DNA of 64,000 bases from Clostridia bacterium (GTDB lineage Bacteria; Bacillota; Clostridia; Christensenellales; Aristaeellaceae): assembly GCA_017508975.1 (NCBI GenBank), contig JAFWQU010000006.1, forward strand, positions 1 through 64,000, read 5' to 3'. How positions within the stretch are numbered: position 1 is the first letter of the stretch; each line of letters begins with the position of its first letter. The notes under the pieces were generated by a model. It saw only the letters and a list, made by a program, of their open reading frames with translations, had not been told where the DNA came from and did not search any database. Below, piece after piece: positions 33,393 to 41,222 of the stretch. A program made the translations under genes and the position numbers.

Positions 33393-33776
33393 CGGCCCCT
33401 CTGCCGCTGGCGCGGCATCTCCCGGGCAAGCCGGGGCGACAGGGATGAGGTTCCGCGCCTGCGGGCGCGGCCAGAGGTCCGCAGCCGGACTGGCAGCTTT
33501 CCGATCCCGGGGCTGCCGCCCATTCTCCGCTGAAAACTGTCCACTGGACAGTTTTCCGGGCGCTCCGAATCCTCTGGACTCTTCGGGAGCATCCTTTTGG
33601 AGAGACTTTGGCGTTTCGGCGTGAGAACCCTCCCCCGGCCCCTCCCTACCGAGGGAGGGGAGAAAGCGCGCGGCCCGACTTTTGCCTTGCTTGCTTTCTC
33701 CAGACCATCCAAAAGGTGCATGGCCGAAGGTCCAGGGCGATCGGAAAGCCCTGGTCGCGCCCGCAGGCGCGAAATC
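33393..33776. repeat. composite repeat block with a nested insertion in one repA copy
   Basis: Modules are repC 33393-33440 (variant stem CCCGGGC/GCCGGGG), repA 33449-33590, repB 33622-33661 and inverted repA 33724-33776. The first repA is interrupted after TTTCCGAT by about 66 bases that include a perfect AAAACTGTCCACTGGACAGTTTT palindrome, then resumes with CCTCTGGACTC. It sits between the third and fourth antiporter genes. GAATTCGGAATGCGG-type short repeats precede it. Confidence 0.85.
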
Positions 33777-33786
33777 CTCTGGAGGA

Positions 33787-35202
33787 TTACTGGAAACTGA
33801 TGCCGGAGAAAACGACCAGAACCGAGAGAAGAATCAGAGGGACCTTCATCCGCCAGTCGGGGTCGTGGGGCTCGTCGGAATCCTCCGTCAGCGGGCGGAA
33901 GAAGCACAGCACAGCGGGCACCATCAGATAGATCGCGGTCAGCACCGCCGAGGCGATCAGCGTGCCGATGGCGAGGGTCCCCTGCCATCCGCCCACCGCG
34001 CCGGCGGCCGTGAGCAGCTGCCACTTGGAGACAAAGCCGCACAGCGGGGGAATGCCCACCAGCGCACATCCGGCCAGTGTGAACACCGCGCAGGTGAAGG
34101 GCATCTTCCGGGCAAGCCCGCGCAGCTGCTGCACATACTCGCGGCCGCTGCCGGTGAGGATCGCGCCGGCGCACAGGAAGAGCGTCATCTTCATGAAGCT
34201 GTGGTAGAGGAAATGGCTCTGGCTGCCCTGCAGGCCCGCGGGAGTGAGCAGCAGCGCGCCCATCAGCATGTAGGACAGATTCGAGACCGTGGACCAGGCC
34301 AGGCGGCGCTTGAGGTGCTGCTCGCGCACCGCCAGCATCGAGCCCGCGAGCACCGTGGCGCAGGCCAGCCCCAGGGCGATGCTGTGGGGGAGCGTGCCCC
34401 GCACCGTATCCGGCCCGAAGACATCGAAGACCAGTCGCTGCACGGCGAAGGCGCCGGTGTTCACCACCGCCACCGCGTGCAGCAGGGCCGTGACCGGCGT
34501 GGGCGCCACGGAGACCATCGGCAGCCAGGGGGAGGTGGGCAGCACCGCCGCCTTCACGCCGAAGCCCAGGAAGGCCGCCAGGAACAGCCAGCCGACCAGC
34601 TGCGGGTCCGTGCCCGCCGCGAGGATCCCGCCCTCGGTGAAGGCAGCGCCCGCCGGGGAGAACTGGATCACAAAGCCCAGCGCGATCAGTCCCAGCGCCG
34701 AGCCGCCGAAGGTCCAGGCCGCGTAGGCCAGCCCCGCGCGGCGGGAGGCGGGATCGCCCTTGTGCGCCACCAGCGGCAGCGTGGAGAGCGTCAGGAACTC
34801 ATAGCCCACAAAGAGCGTCAGCAGATTCGCGGAGAAAGCCACCAGCAGGGTCACGCCGTAGGTGACCGTGTACCAGGCGAAGAAGCGCTCCCAGTGCGCG
34901 TCGCCCTCGAGATAGGCAAAGCCGTAGAGCGAGGCGAGGGGCCAGAGCAGCGCGACGAGCCCGGCGAAGAGCGCGCCGCGGTCGTCCAGCGCGAGGGCCA
35001 GCGGCGTTCCGCCCCACAGGTCCGGGATCAGCCAGTAGACGAGGCCCCGGGGAACCCAGAGGAGGACAGCGCAGACCAGCGCGGAGGAGAGGAGCGTCAC
35101 GGCCTCGACATAGACAGCCCGGCGGCGGGGCGTCCGCAGCCGCAGCGCGGGGAGCAGCGCGCCGCCCACGGCCGGCAGAAGAATTGCGGCAAGAAGCAGC
35201 AT
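33787..35202 (-). CDS. antiporter-like membrane subunit (MrpD/NuoM/N-like)
   Basis: 471 residues, about 12-14 membrane helices. It has the family landmarks VGYEFLTLSTLPLVAH (transport Glu), LGFGVKAAVLPTSPWLP, the histidine-containing loop, and FLYHSFMKMTLFLCAGAIL. The lysine of the GVKAA helix replaces the MrpD-type TKAG. It starts 10 bases after the preceding stop, in the same transcript as the other antiporter genes. In related Mrp and Mbh complexes such subunits carry protons or sodium ions. Confidence 0.88.
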   Translation of the reverse strand: MLLLAAILLPAVGGALLPALRLRTPRRRAVYVEAVTLLSSALVCAVLLWVPRGLVYWLIPDLWGGTPLALALDDRGALFAGLVALLWPLASLYGFAYLEGDAHWERFFAWYTVTYGVTLLVAFSANLLTLFVGYEFLTLSTLPLVAHKGDPASRRAGLAYAAWTFGGSALGLIALGFVIQFSPAGAAFTEGGILAAGTDPQLVGWLFLAAFLGFGVKAAVLPTSPWLPMVSVAPTPVTALLHAVAVVNTGAFAVQRLVFDVFGPDTVRGTLPHSIALGLACATVLAGSMLAVREQHLKRRLAWSTVSNLSYMLMGALLLTPAGLQGSQSHFLYHSFMKMTLFLCAGAILTGSGREYVQQLRGLARKMPFTCAVFTLAGCALVGIPPLCGFVSKWQLLTAAGAVGGWQGTLAIGTLIASAVLTAIYLMVPAVLCFFRPLTEDSDEPHDPDWRMKVPLILLSVLVVFSGISFQ

Positions 35203-35212
35203 GGCGGCCTCC

Positions 35213-36691
35213 TTACAGCACCGTCGCGGCGATATTTCCGAAGAGGGTGATCAGCCCGCCGGGGAAGAGACCCAGCAGCACGGAGAGCACGGCCAGCACC
35301 GCCAGCGGCGCGAGCATCCGCCAGCCGGGCTCGTCGCGCTGCTCCGCCGGGGCGTCCTCGCCGGGGAAGAAGCCCCGCAGGGAGACCACCAGCAGGTATC
35401 CCGCCGTGAGCAGCGCCGAGAGCAGCAGCACCGCCGGCGCCAGATAGCTCAGGAAGGCGGGCAGCCCGGTCATGGCCATGGCGCCCTGGGCCAGATACCA
35501 CTTGGAGACGAAGCCCAGGCAGGGCGGGATGCCCACCAGGCCGACCGAGGCGACCGTGAAGCAGATCATGACCGTGGGCATGCGGCGGCCGATGCCCCGC
35601 AGCTCGCTGACGCGGGTCTTGCCGGTTTGATGGATGATCGCGCCGGCGGAGAGGAAGAGCGTGTTCTTGATCAGCGCGTGGGCCGCCACGTGCAGCAGCG
35701 CGCCGGTCAGGCCCAGGGGATGCAGCGTGGACAGGCCGAAGAGCACGTAGCTGACCTGCGAGACGCTGGACCAGGCGAGACGCTTTTTCAGCAGGTCCTC
35801 CCGGTAGGCGAGCATCGAGCCCATGAACACCGTGAAGAGCGTCAGCCCCATCCAGGCGATGTGCGCCCAGGTGCCCCGCAGGAAGTCCGCGCCCACAAAG
35901 CAGTACACCAGCCGCAGGGAGCCCAGCACGCCGGCCTTGGTGATGATGCCGGAGAGCACGGCGGAGGCGGGGGCCGGGGCGACCGGGTGCGCCGTGGGCA
36001 GCCAGCCGTGCAGCGGGAACATGCCCGCCTTGGTGCCGAAGCCCACGAGCATCAGGAACACGGTGGTGAGCGCGGCGCCCTCGTGGCCCGCCAGCGCCGC
36101 CCGGTTCAGGACGCCGCCGGGAGCGAAGGAGAAGGTCTCCACCCAGGGTGAGAGGATGAAGATGCCCAGGAGCGCCAGGGAGGCGCCCAGCACCGAGTAG
36201 ATCAGATACTTGATGCCCGCCGCCACGGCCTCCGGGGTCTTCTCGTGGAGCACCAGCGGCACGGTCAGCAGCGTCATCAGCTCATAGAACATGTAGAACG
36301 TGACGATGGAACCGGCGAAGCACAGGCCCATCAGCACGCCCAGGCTCATGAGGTAGAAGCTGGCGTAGCGGCGCTGCCCCTCGCCGTGGGCGAGATACTC
36401 CGTGGCGTAGAGCCCGGAGGCGGCCCAGAGGAAGGCCATCACCGCGGCGAAAAACTTGCCCGTGTCGTCCGTGCGCAGGAAGATGGGCAGGCTGTCCGAC
36501 AGGCGGAAAAGCTGCAGTTCCGTCGCGGGGGAGAGAAGCACCGGCACGAGCACCGCGAGGTTCAGCGCCAGGACGCCGAGCATCAGCGGGTCGCGGCGGC
36601 GGCTCTCGCCGACCTTGGGGACCAGGCCGATCACCAGGCCGGAGATCAGCGGCAGCAGCAGGGGGAGAAGCAGATACCAGGACTGAATCAT
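35213..36691 (-). CDS. antiporter-like membrane subunit (MrpD/NuoM-like)
   Basis: 492 residues from ATG 36691 (MIQSWYLLLPLLLPLISGL). The transport-helix Glu is in MFYELMTLLTVPLVLHEK, the TKAG motif in VGFGTKAGMFPLHGWLP, and the ILxxRxA-like segment in APASAVLSGIITKAG. The gene starts 20 bases after the preceding one and ends 10 bases before the next. GAGGTGG lies upstream of the ATG. A longer frame extends into the previous gene and is not preferred. Confidence 0.88.
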   Translation of the reverse strand: MIQSWYLLLPLLLPLISGLVIGLVPKVGESRRRDPLMLGVLALNLAVLVPVLLSPATELQLFRLSDSLPIFLRTDDTGKFFAAVMAFLWAASGLYATEYLAHGEGQRRYASFYLMSLGVLMGLCFAGSIVTFYMFYELMTLLTVPLVLHEKTPEAVAAGIKYLIYSVLGASLALLGIFILSPWVETFSFAPGGVLNRAALAGHEGAALTTVFLMLVGFGTKAGMFPLHGWLPTAHPVAPAPASAVLSGIITKAGVLGSLRLVYCFVGADFLRGTWAHIAWMGLTLFTVFMGSMLAYREDLLKKRLAWSSVSQVSYVLFGLSTLHPLGLTGALLHVAAHALIKNTLFLSAGAIIHQTGKTRVSELRGIGRRMPTVMICFTVASVGLVGIPPCLGFVSKWYLAQGAMAMTGLPAFLSYLAPAVLLLSALLTAGYLLVVSLRGFFPGEDAPAEQRDEPGWRMLAPLAVLAVLSVLLGLFPGGLITLFGNIAATVL

Positions 36692-36711
36692 ATGTTCCAC
36701 CTCACGATCGG

Positions 36712-38208
36712 TCAGCCGATGACGGCGAGACCGGACTGGATGACCGTCCATACCGGCGGGGCCAGACAGCCCAGGGCGAGATTGAGGACCAGGAGCGCGC
36801 CCAGCGCGAGCCCGGCGCGCCAGGGGATCCGGGGCGCCGGCGCGGTCAGCGGCTGTTCCGGCTGCGACCAGATCAGCAGGACCGCGCGGACGCAGTAGAA
36901 GATGTGCAGGAGCGTGGAGACTGCCAGCGCGGCCAGCGCGATGGGCTCGCGGATGCCGCCCGCGGCGATCGCGGCCTGGACGAAGTTCAGCTTGCTGACG
37001 AAGCCGCCCAATAGCGGGATGCCCACCAGGGAGAGCAGCCCCGCGCTCAGGCAGACGCCCGCCAGCGGCGCGCGGTGGCCGGCGCCCCGCAGGTTCCGCA
37101 GGGCCTCATGCCCCTCCGAGGCGCGGATCAGCGCGTCTGCGGCCAGGAAGAGCATGCTCTTGCACACCGCGTGGGAGACCATGTGGAACACCGAGGCGCC
37201 CATGCCCAGCCCGCCGCGGAGGCCGAAGCCCATGAAGATGTAGCCGACCTGCGCCACGCTGGACCAGGCGATCATGCGCCGCAGCTCCCGCTGGTGGATC
37301 GCGTGCAGGGAGCCCATGAGCATGCCCGCGATGCCGAGCAGGAAGAGCACCTGGTCGGCCTGGACCGCGGCGAGCACCTCCGGGGTGATGACCCGGGTCA
37401 ATACCTTCAAAAGCAGGATCAGGTAGGCCTTGCACACCAGGCTCGAGAGCACGGCGGCGCCGGTGGGCGTGGCGGTGGAGTACGCGTCGGGCACCCAGGT
37501 GTGGAAGGGCCAGAGGGCGCCCTTGATGGCGAGACTCACGCACAGGAGCGCGACGACCATCGTCAGGGGCAGTTCCCGTGCCGGGTCGGCGGCCAGGACC
37601 TGCACCGCGCCGCGCAGGGGGTCCATCAGCAGATGGCCCGTGAGGTCATACAGCAGGATGACGCCCAGCAGGAACAGCGCCGAGGCGATGAGGTTCATCA
37701 CCATGTAGCGCGCGGCGGCGGAGAGGGATTTGCCGGTGCCGGAGCGCGCGGCGATGAGTCCGCAGCCGCACAGCGTGATGATCTCGACGAAGACATAGGC
37801 GGTGAAGAGGTCGTTGGTGTAGACCTGCGCCATCAGCGCGGCGAGGGTCAGCAGCAGCAGCACGCTGTAGAAGGGCTGGCGGCCGGGGGTGAGATCCTCG
37901 CGGAGCTTGTCCGCGCCGCCCAGGAGCGACAGGAGCATGACCCCGCTGAAGAGCGACGCCAGGAGGGCCTCCAGCGGTCCCGCCCGCAGCTCGTTGCCCC
38001 AGGGCGCGCCCAGATGGCCCATCGGGTAGGTGAAGGAGCCGCCCCCGGTCAGGAGACATACGATCAGCCCCACGGAGAGCCCCCAGACCACCGCCATCAG
38101 CGCCCCTGCCCAGCGGCGCGAGGCCCGGGGCGGCAGCGCGGCGGTCACCGCGGCGCCCGCCAGCGGCAGCATCACCGACGCGAAGGGGATGGATTGCCAC
38201 AGGGGCAT
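36712..38208 (-). CDS. antiporter-like membrane subunit (MrpD/NuoN-like)
   Basis: 498 residues from ATG 38208; a GTG two codons earlier (38214) overlaps the mrpC stop as GTGA and is an alternative. Landmarks: YVFVEIITLCGCG (transport Glu), LAIKGALWPFHTWVPDAYS, PTGAAVLSSLVCKAYLI and the final LLGGFVSKLNFV. It is the first of three adjacent antiporter-like genes, directly after mrpC, the place of MrpD in standard Mrp operons, so it is the best candidate for the true MrpD. Confidence 0.88.
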   Translation of the reverse strand: MPLWQSIPFASVMLPLAGAAVTAALPPRASRRWAGALMAVVWGLSVGLIVCLLTGGGSFTYPMGHLGAPWGNELRAGPLEALLASLFSGVMLLSLLGGADKLREDLTPGRQPFYSVLLLLTLAALMAQVYTNDLFTAYVFVEIITLCGCGLIAARSGTGKSLSAAARYMVMNLIASALFLLGVILLYDLTGHLLMDPLRGAVQVLAADPARELPLTMVVALLCVSLAIKGALWPFHTWVPDAYSTATPTGAAVLSSLVCKAYLILLLKVLTRVITPEVLAAVQADQVLFLLGIAGMLMGSLHAIHQRELRRMIAWSSVAQVGYIFMGFGLRGGLGMGASVFHMVSHAVCKSMLFLAADALIRASEGHEALRNLRGAGHRAPLAGVCLSAGLLSLVGIPLLGGFVSKLNFVQAAIAAGGIREPIALAALAVSTLLHIFYCVRAVLLIWSQPEQPLTAPAPRIPWRAGLALGALLVLNLALGCLAPPVWTVIQSGLAVIG

Positions 38209-38210
38209 GC

Positions 38211-38576
38211 TCACTCCTCCTCCTTGCGCACCCGGTCGGTGATCTCGTCCAGGTTCAGGGTGCGGTAGCGCTCGTAGAGCCGCACCGCCAGCGCCAGAAA
38301 CACGGCGGAGGAGGCCACGGAGACCACGATGCCCGTCAGGACGAGGCCGGTGGGGATCGGATTGATATAGGCCGCGGCGTCGGTGACGCCGTTCTCGACG
38401 ATCGGCGGGCGGCGCCCCTCCACATAACCGCGGGCGGCGAGATAGAGGTAGATGCCCGCGTCGGACATGGAGAAGCCGATGATTTTCTTGATCAGGTTGC
38501 GGTCCAGAATCAGGAGGGTCAGGCCGATGCCGAACAGGGCGATCGCGGCGAGCTCCTCATAGTTGCTCAGGGACAT
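38211..38576 (-). CDS. mrpC: Mrp complex subunit C (NuoK-like)
   Basis: 121 residues, three membrane helices. It has IGLTLLILDRNLIKKIIGFSM, then an extended loop with DPIP-like INPIPTGLVLTGIVV, which in MrpC/NuoK carries the conserved TxIVxxVA segment. It abuts the MrpB gene (38577) with no gap and overlaps the next gene. Confidence 0.88.
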   Translation of the reverse strand: MSLSNYEELAAIALFGIGLTLLILDRNLIKKIIGFSMSDAGIYLYLAARGYVEGRRPPIVENGVTDAAAYINPIPTGLVLTGIVVSVASSAVFLALAVRLYERYRTLNLDEITDRVRKEEE

Positions 38577-39449
38577 TCACAGATCCCCCTTTCGGAAGAG
38601 GGTGAAGAGCGCGTACATCGTGCAGGCCACCACCAGGCCGACGGCGATGTTCAGGTAGGGGATCAGCCCCGCGGAGAAGATGCGGCCGGGCACCCCGGGC
38701 GTGATGACGCTGGGCAGGCGGTTGGCGCCGGTGAAAAAGGAGTAGGCCTTGGAGAGCGCGTAGAAGCTCAGTGCGCCCGTCGAGAGCGCCCGGAAGGTCC
38801 GGAAGGAGAGCACCTTGCCCATCCGCTCGCCGCCCTCGGCCAGCCGGCAGAGGATCAGGCCCGCGCCGATGACCGCGCCGCCGGAGAAGCCGCCGCCGGG
38901 GGAGAGGTGTCCGTTGAGGATCACATAGATGCCGAAGACCAGGACCAGCGGCACCACCAGCCGTCCGACAGTCCGCAGAATCAGGTCATGCCGCGGCTCC
39001 CAGGCGGTGTCGTCCGGGCGGGCCTCGCCCTGCTGAAGCCGCAGGAGGATGATCACCGCGCAGATGGCGACGAACAGCACATTGCTCTCGCCGAGGGTGT
39101 CGAAGGCGCGGTAGTCGAGGATCATGCCGGCGACGAGGTTCACCGCGCCGGTCTCCTCGAGCCCCTGCTCCAGGTAGCGACGGGAGACCTCGTTGTTGGT
39201 GGGGTTGTCCGGATTGCCGAAGGAGGGCAGACGCGCGGTGGTCTGCATCAGGGCGCCGATGATGCCCAGGCAGAGCAGCAGCGCCAGGGCGAGATAGAGC
39301 GCGTGGGGGATGTGCACCGTGCGGACGCGGCGCTTGCGGGGCGGGCGCGGGGCGGGGGTCTCCGGCACGGGGCTGTCGATCCGCTCGGCGATCAGGCGGT
39401 CGAGCGCGTCGTCTCCCTGCTCGAGCCAGCGGTTATTTGCTCCCTTCAT
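38577..39449 (-). CDS. mrpB: Mrp subunit B fused to an N-terminal MbhE-like region
   Basis: 290 residues from ATG 39449, behind GGGAGGAGGCGCCGC. Residues 1-45 are a charged tail (PVPETPAPRPPRKRRVR). One helix and a segment with PDNPTNNEVSRRYLEQGLEETG and LVAGMILDYRAFDTLGE match the MbhE-like region that MrpA carries at its C-terminus. The last 160 residues are MrpB-like (GRLVVPLVLVFGIYVILNGH, SPGGGFSGGAVIGAG). The fusion shows that the C-terminal part of MrpA has been split off and joined to MrpB. It overlaps the DUF4040 gene by 17 bases. Confidence 0.86.
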   Translation of the reverse strand: MKGANNRWLEQGDDALDRLIAERIDSPVPETPAPRPPRKRRVRTVHIPHALYLALALLLCLGIIGALMQTTARLPSFGNPDNPTNNEVSRRYLEQGLEETGAVNLVAGMILDYRAFDTLGESNVLFVAICAVIILLRLQQGEARPDDTAWEPRHDLILRTVGRLVVPLVLVFGIYVILNGHLSPGGGFSGGAVIGAGLILCRLAEGGERMGKVLSFRTFRALSTGALSFYALSKAYSFFTGANRLPSVITPGVPGRIFSAGLIPYLNIAVGLVVACTMYALFTLFRKGDL

Positions 39450-39711
39450 GCGGCGCCTCCTCCCGTTCGGCCGTGGCATCGACGGCGTGGATTTTCCGCA
39501 GGGCGATGAAGAGCAGCAGGCTGTTCACCCCGGCGCCCACGGCCGCCTCGGTGATCGCCAGGTCCGGCGACTGCAGGAGCATCCAGATAATGCTCATGGC
39601 CAGGCTCTGGCCCATGAAGACGATCGCGGCGGTCAGCAGGTTCCGGGTGAAGGCGACGAAGAGCGCGCAGGCCAGAGTGAAGACCAGCATCAGGATCATG
39701 ACCAGTTCCAT
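39433..39711 (-). CDS. DUF4040/MbhD-like subunit
   Basis: 92 residues with three helices. The core SLAMSIIWMLLQSPDLAITEAAVGAG matches the MbhD or DUF4040 domain (NuoJ-like), which in MrpA is fused behind the antiporter part. It starts right after the mrpG stop and overlaps mrpB. Together with the split mrpB it accounts for the rest of an MrpA. Confidence 0.87.
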   Translation of the reverse strand: MELVMILMLVFTLACALFVAFTRNLLTAAIVFMGQSLAMSIIWMLLQSPDLAITEAAVGAGVNSLLLFIALRKIHAVDATAEREEAPHEGSK

Positions 39712-40068
39712 TCAGTCATCCTCCTCCCGGGAATGCTCCACCATGGCGGGGTCCTCCACGGTCATCTCGTGGTTGAGCTCCTGGTTGACCGTGATCTCCA
39801 GCTTGCCGATCAGGTGGGAGGCCACGGGGCTCGCGCACCAGAGGAAGAAGAGGATCACGGCGTATTTCAGCGTGGTCAGCCGCCAGCCGGAGAGGAGCAT
39901 GAGCCCGCCGAGCATCAGCAGGATGCCCAGCGTGTCGATCAGGGCGGCGGCGTGGATGCGGCTGAGGGCGTAGCGCAGGCGGAAAACGCCCACCACCGCG
40001 GTGATCAGCACGAAGAGCCCGGCCAGCAGCAGCAGGGCCGCCAGCCCGCAGCGCAGGGTGTCAGGCAT
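39712..40068 (-). CDS. mrpG: Mrp complex subunit G
   Basis: 118 residues, three helices. It has ALLLLAGLFVLITAVVGVFRLRYALSRI in pieces, with the G-xx-R-xxD/ALSRIHAAALIDTLG pattern of MnhG/PhaG, and a longer acidic C-tail. It overlaps mrpF by 8 bases. Confidence 0.88.
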   Translation of the reverse strand: MPDTLRCGLAALLLLAGLFVLITAVVGVFRLRYALSRIHAAALIDTLGILLMLGGLMLLSGWRLTTLKYAVILFFLWCASPVASHLIGKLEITVNQELNHEMTVEDPAMVEHSREEDD

Positions 40069-40381
40069 GCGGTTTGCCCCCTTTCCGGTGCCGCTGCCGC
40101 CAGACGCCGGTGTAGATGCGCGTGAGCAGCACCACCGCCAGGAAGGACAGCATCGTATAAATCATTGCGACGTCCGTGAGATAGTCCTGGTCCAGCCGCA
40201 GGGTCAGGATGCAGATCAGGATCACCACGAGGGTGGAGATCATGTTGATGGCGATCACGCGGTCGGCGGTGCGCGGCCCGAGGACCGCGCGGATCAGGCA
40301 GCAGAGCATCAGTACGCCCAGGATCGCCATGCAGACGTCCAGCAGCCGGTCCATGCCCGGGGCGCTGAGAAAGTCAGCCAC
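40061..40381 (-). CDS. mrpF: Mrp complex subunit F
   Basis: 106 residues, three membrane helices. LIRAVLGPRTADRVIAINMIS is the signature of MnhF/PhaF, including the Asp-Arg pair used in the cation path. It overlaps mrpE upstream and mrpG downstream, each by 8 bases. Confidence 0.9.
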   Translation of the reverse strand: MADFLSAPGMDRLLDVCMAILGVLMLCCLIRAVLGPRTADRVIAINMISTLVVILICILTLRLDQDYLTDVAMIYTMLSFLAVVLLTRIYTGVWRQRHRKGGKPHA

Positions 40382-40847
40382 GCGGCGCGCCCCCCTTCTC
40401 CAGCCGCTCGAGCTTGCGCTTGGGGCCGGCGTTCTCCAGCCCCTCGGCGAAGGAGCGGTCCAGGCAGTGGACGAGATAGCGGTCCTCCCGCTGGTCTACG
40501 GTGATGGTGCCCGGGGTCAGGGTGATGGAGTTGGCGAGGAGCACACGCCCCCAGGCGCTTCGCAGCTCACTCCGGAAGGAGACCAGGCAGGGCTCGGGCT
40601 TGCGCGGGGACCAGATCACGCGGATCGTGTGTCCGGCGGAGGCGCAGATCGCGCCGAGGAGCGACAGGAGGAAGCTCAACAGGCGCGGCGCCTGCCGGAG
40701 CAGCCGCAGCTCCCGCTTCAGCCCCATGTCCAGCACGCGCCAGCAGAACAGCCGGACCAGACCGCACACGAAAAGCCCCGTGAGCGCGATCTCAAGCGTC
40801 CAGCGTCCGTTCAGCAGCAGCCAGAAGGCGAAGAGCAGCAGAAACAC
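40374..40847 (-). CDS. mrpE: Mrp complex subunit E
   Basis: 157 residues, first gene of the cluster. Two N-terminal helices (FLLLFAFWLLLNGRWTLEIAL) and the soluble end (LANSITLTPGTITVDQREDRYLVHCLD) match MnhE. A ribosome site AGGGAGGAGGCTTC lies before the ATG at 40847. The cluster order is E-F-G-DUF4040-B-C-D-like-D-like-D-like-L-like, all on the minus strand. Confidence 0.9.
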   Translation of the reverse strand: MFLLLFAFWLLLNGRWTLEIALTGLFVCGLVRLFCWRVLDMGLKRELRLLRQAPRLLSFLLSLLGAICASAGHTIRVIWSPRKPEPCLVSFRSELRSAWGRVLLANSITLTPGTITVDQREDRYLVHCLDRSFAEGLENAGPKRKLERLEKGGAPRG

Positions 40848-40904
40848 GGAAGAAGCCTCCTCCCTTAGTGCTCTTGGAATTCAGGGTTCATAATGGTTCT
40901 CTTT

Positions 40905-41188
40905 TGCTTGATGGAATTTGCACAGAGGGATTTCGCGGCCTGCGGGCCGCGACCAGAGGCTTTCCGATCGCCTCTGGACTCTTCGGGTGCACCTTGATGG
41001 TGAAGTTTTGGTATTTCGGCGTGAGAACCCTCCCCCGGCCCCTCCCTACCGAGGGAGGGGAGAAGACGCGCGACTCCTCTGCTGCTGTCCCCGAGTCTCC
41101 AAAAGAGGATGCTGCCGAAGGTCCAGGGCGATCGGAAAGCCGCCAGTCCGGCTGCGGACCTGGTCGCGCCCGCAGGCGCGAAAACCCT
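40905..41188. repeat. composite repeat block: repA, repB, inverted repA
   Basis: repA 40929-40990 uses the CCAGAGGC stem. repB is at 41022-41060 and inverted repA at 41116-41188 (long form with the extra hairpin). The flank GCACAGAGGGATTTCGCGG matches other copies. It separates the mrp cluster from the giant repeat protein; no promoter consensus was identified for mrpE within it. Confidence 0.85.
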
Positions 41189-41222
41189 TTTGTTGAATCT
41201 CACAGAACAGGCTTCATCAGAA

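Noticed and set aside
31174..40847. Complex I or membrane-bound hydrogenase operon
   Set aside because: There are no iron-sulfur, flavin or NiFe subunits in the window, and mrpE, F, G and B are typical of Mrp-type antiporters.
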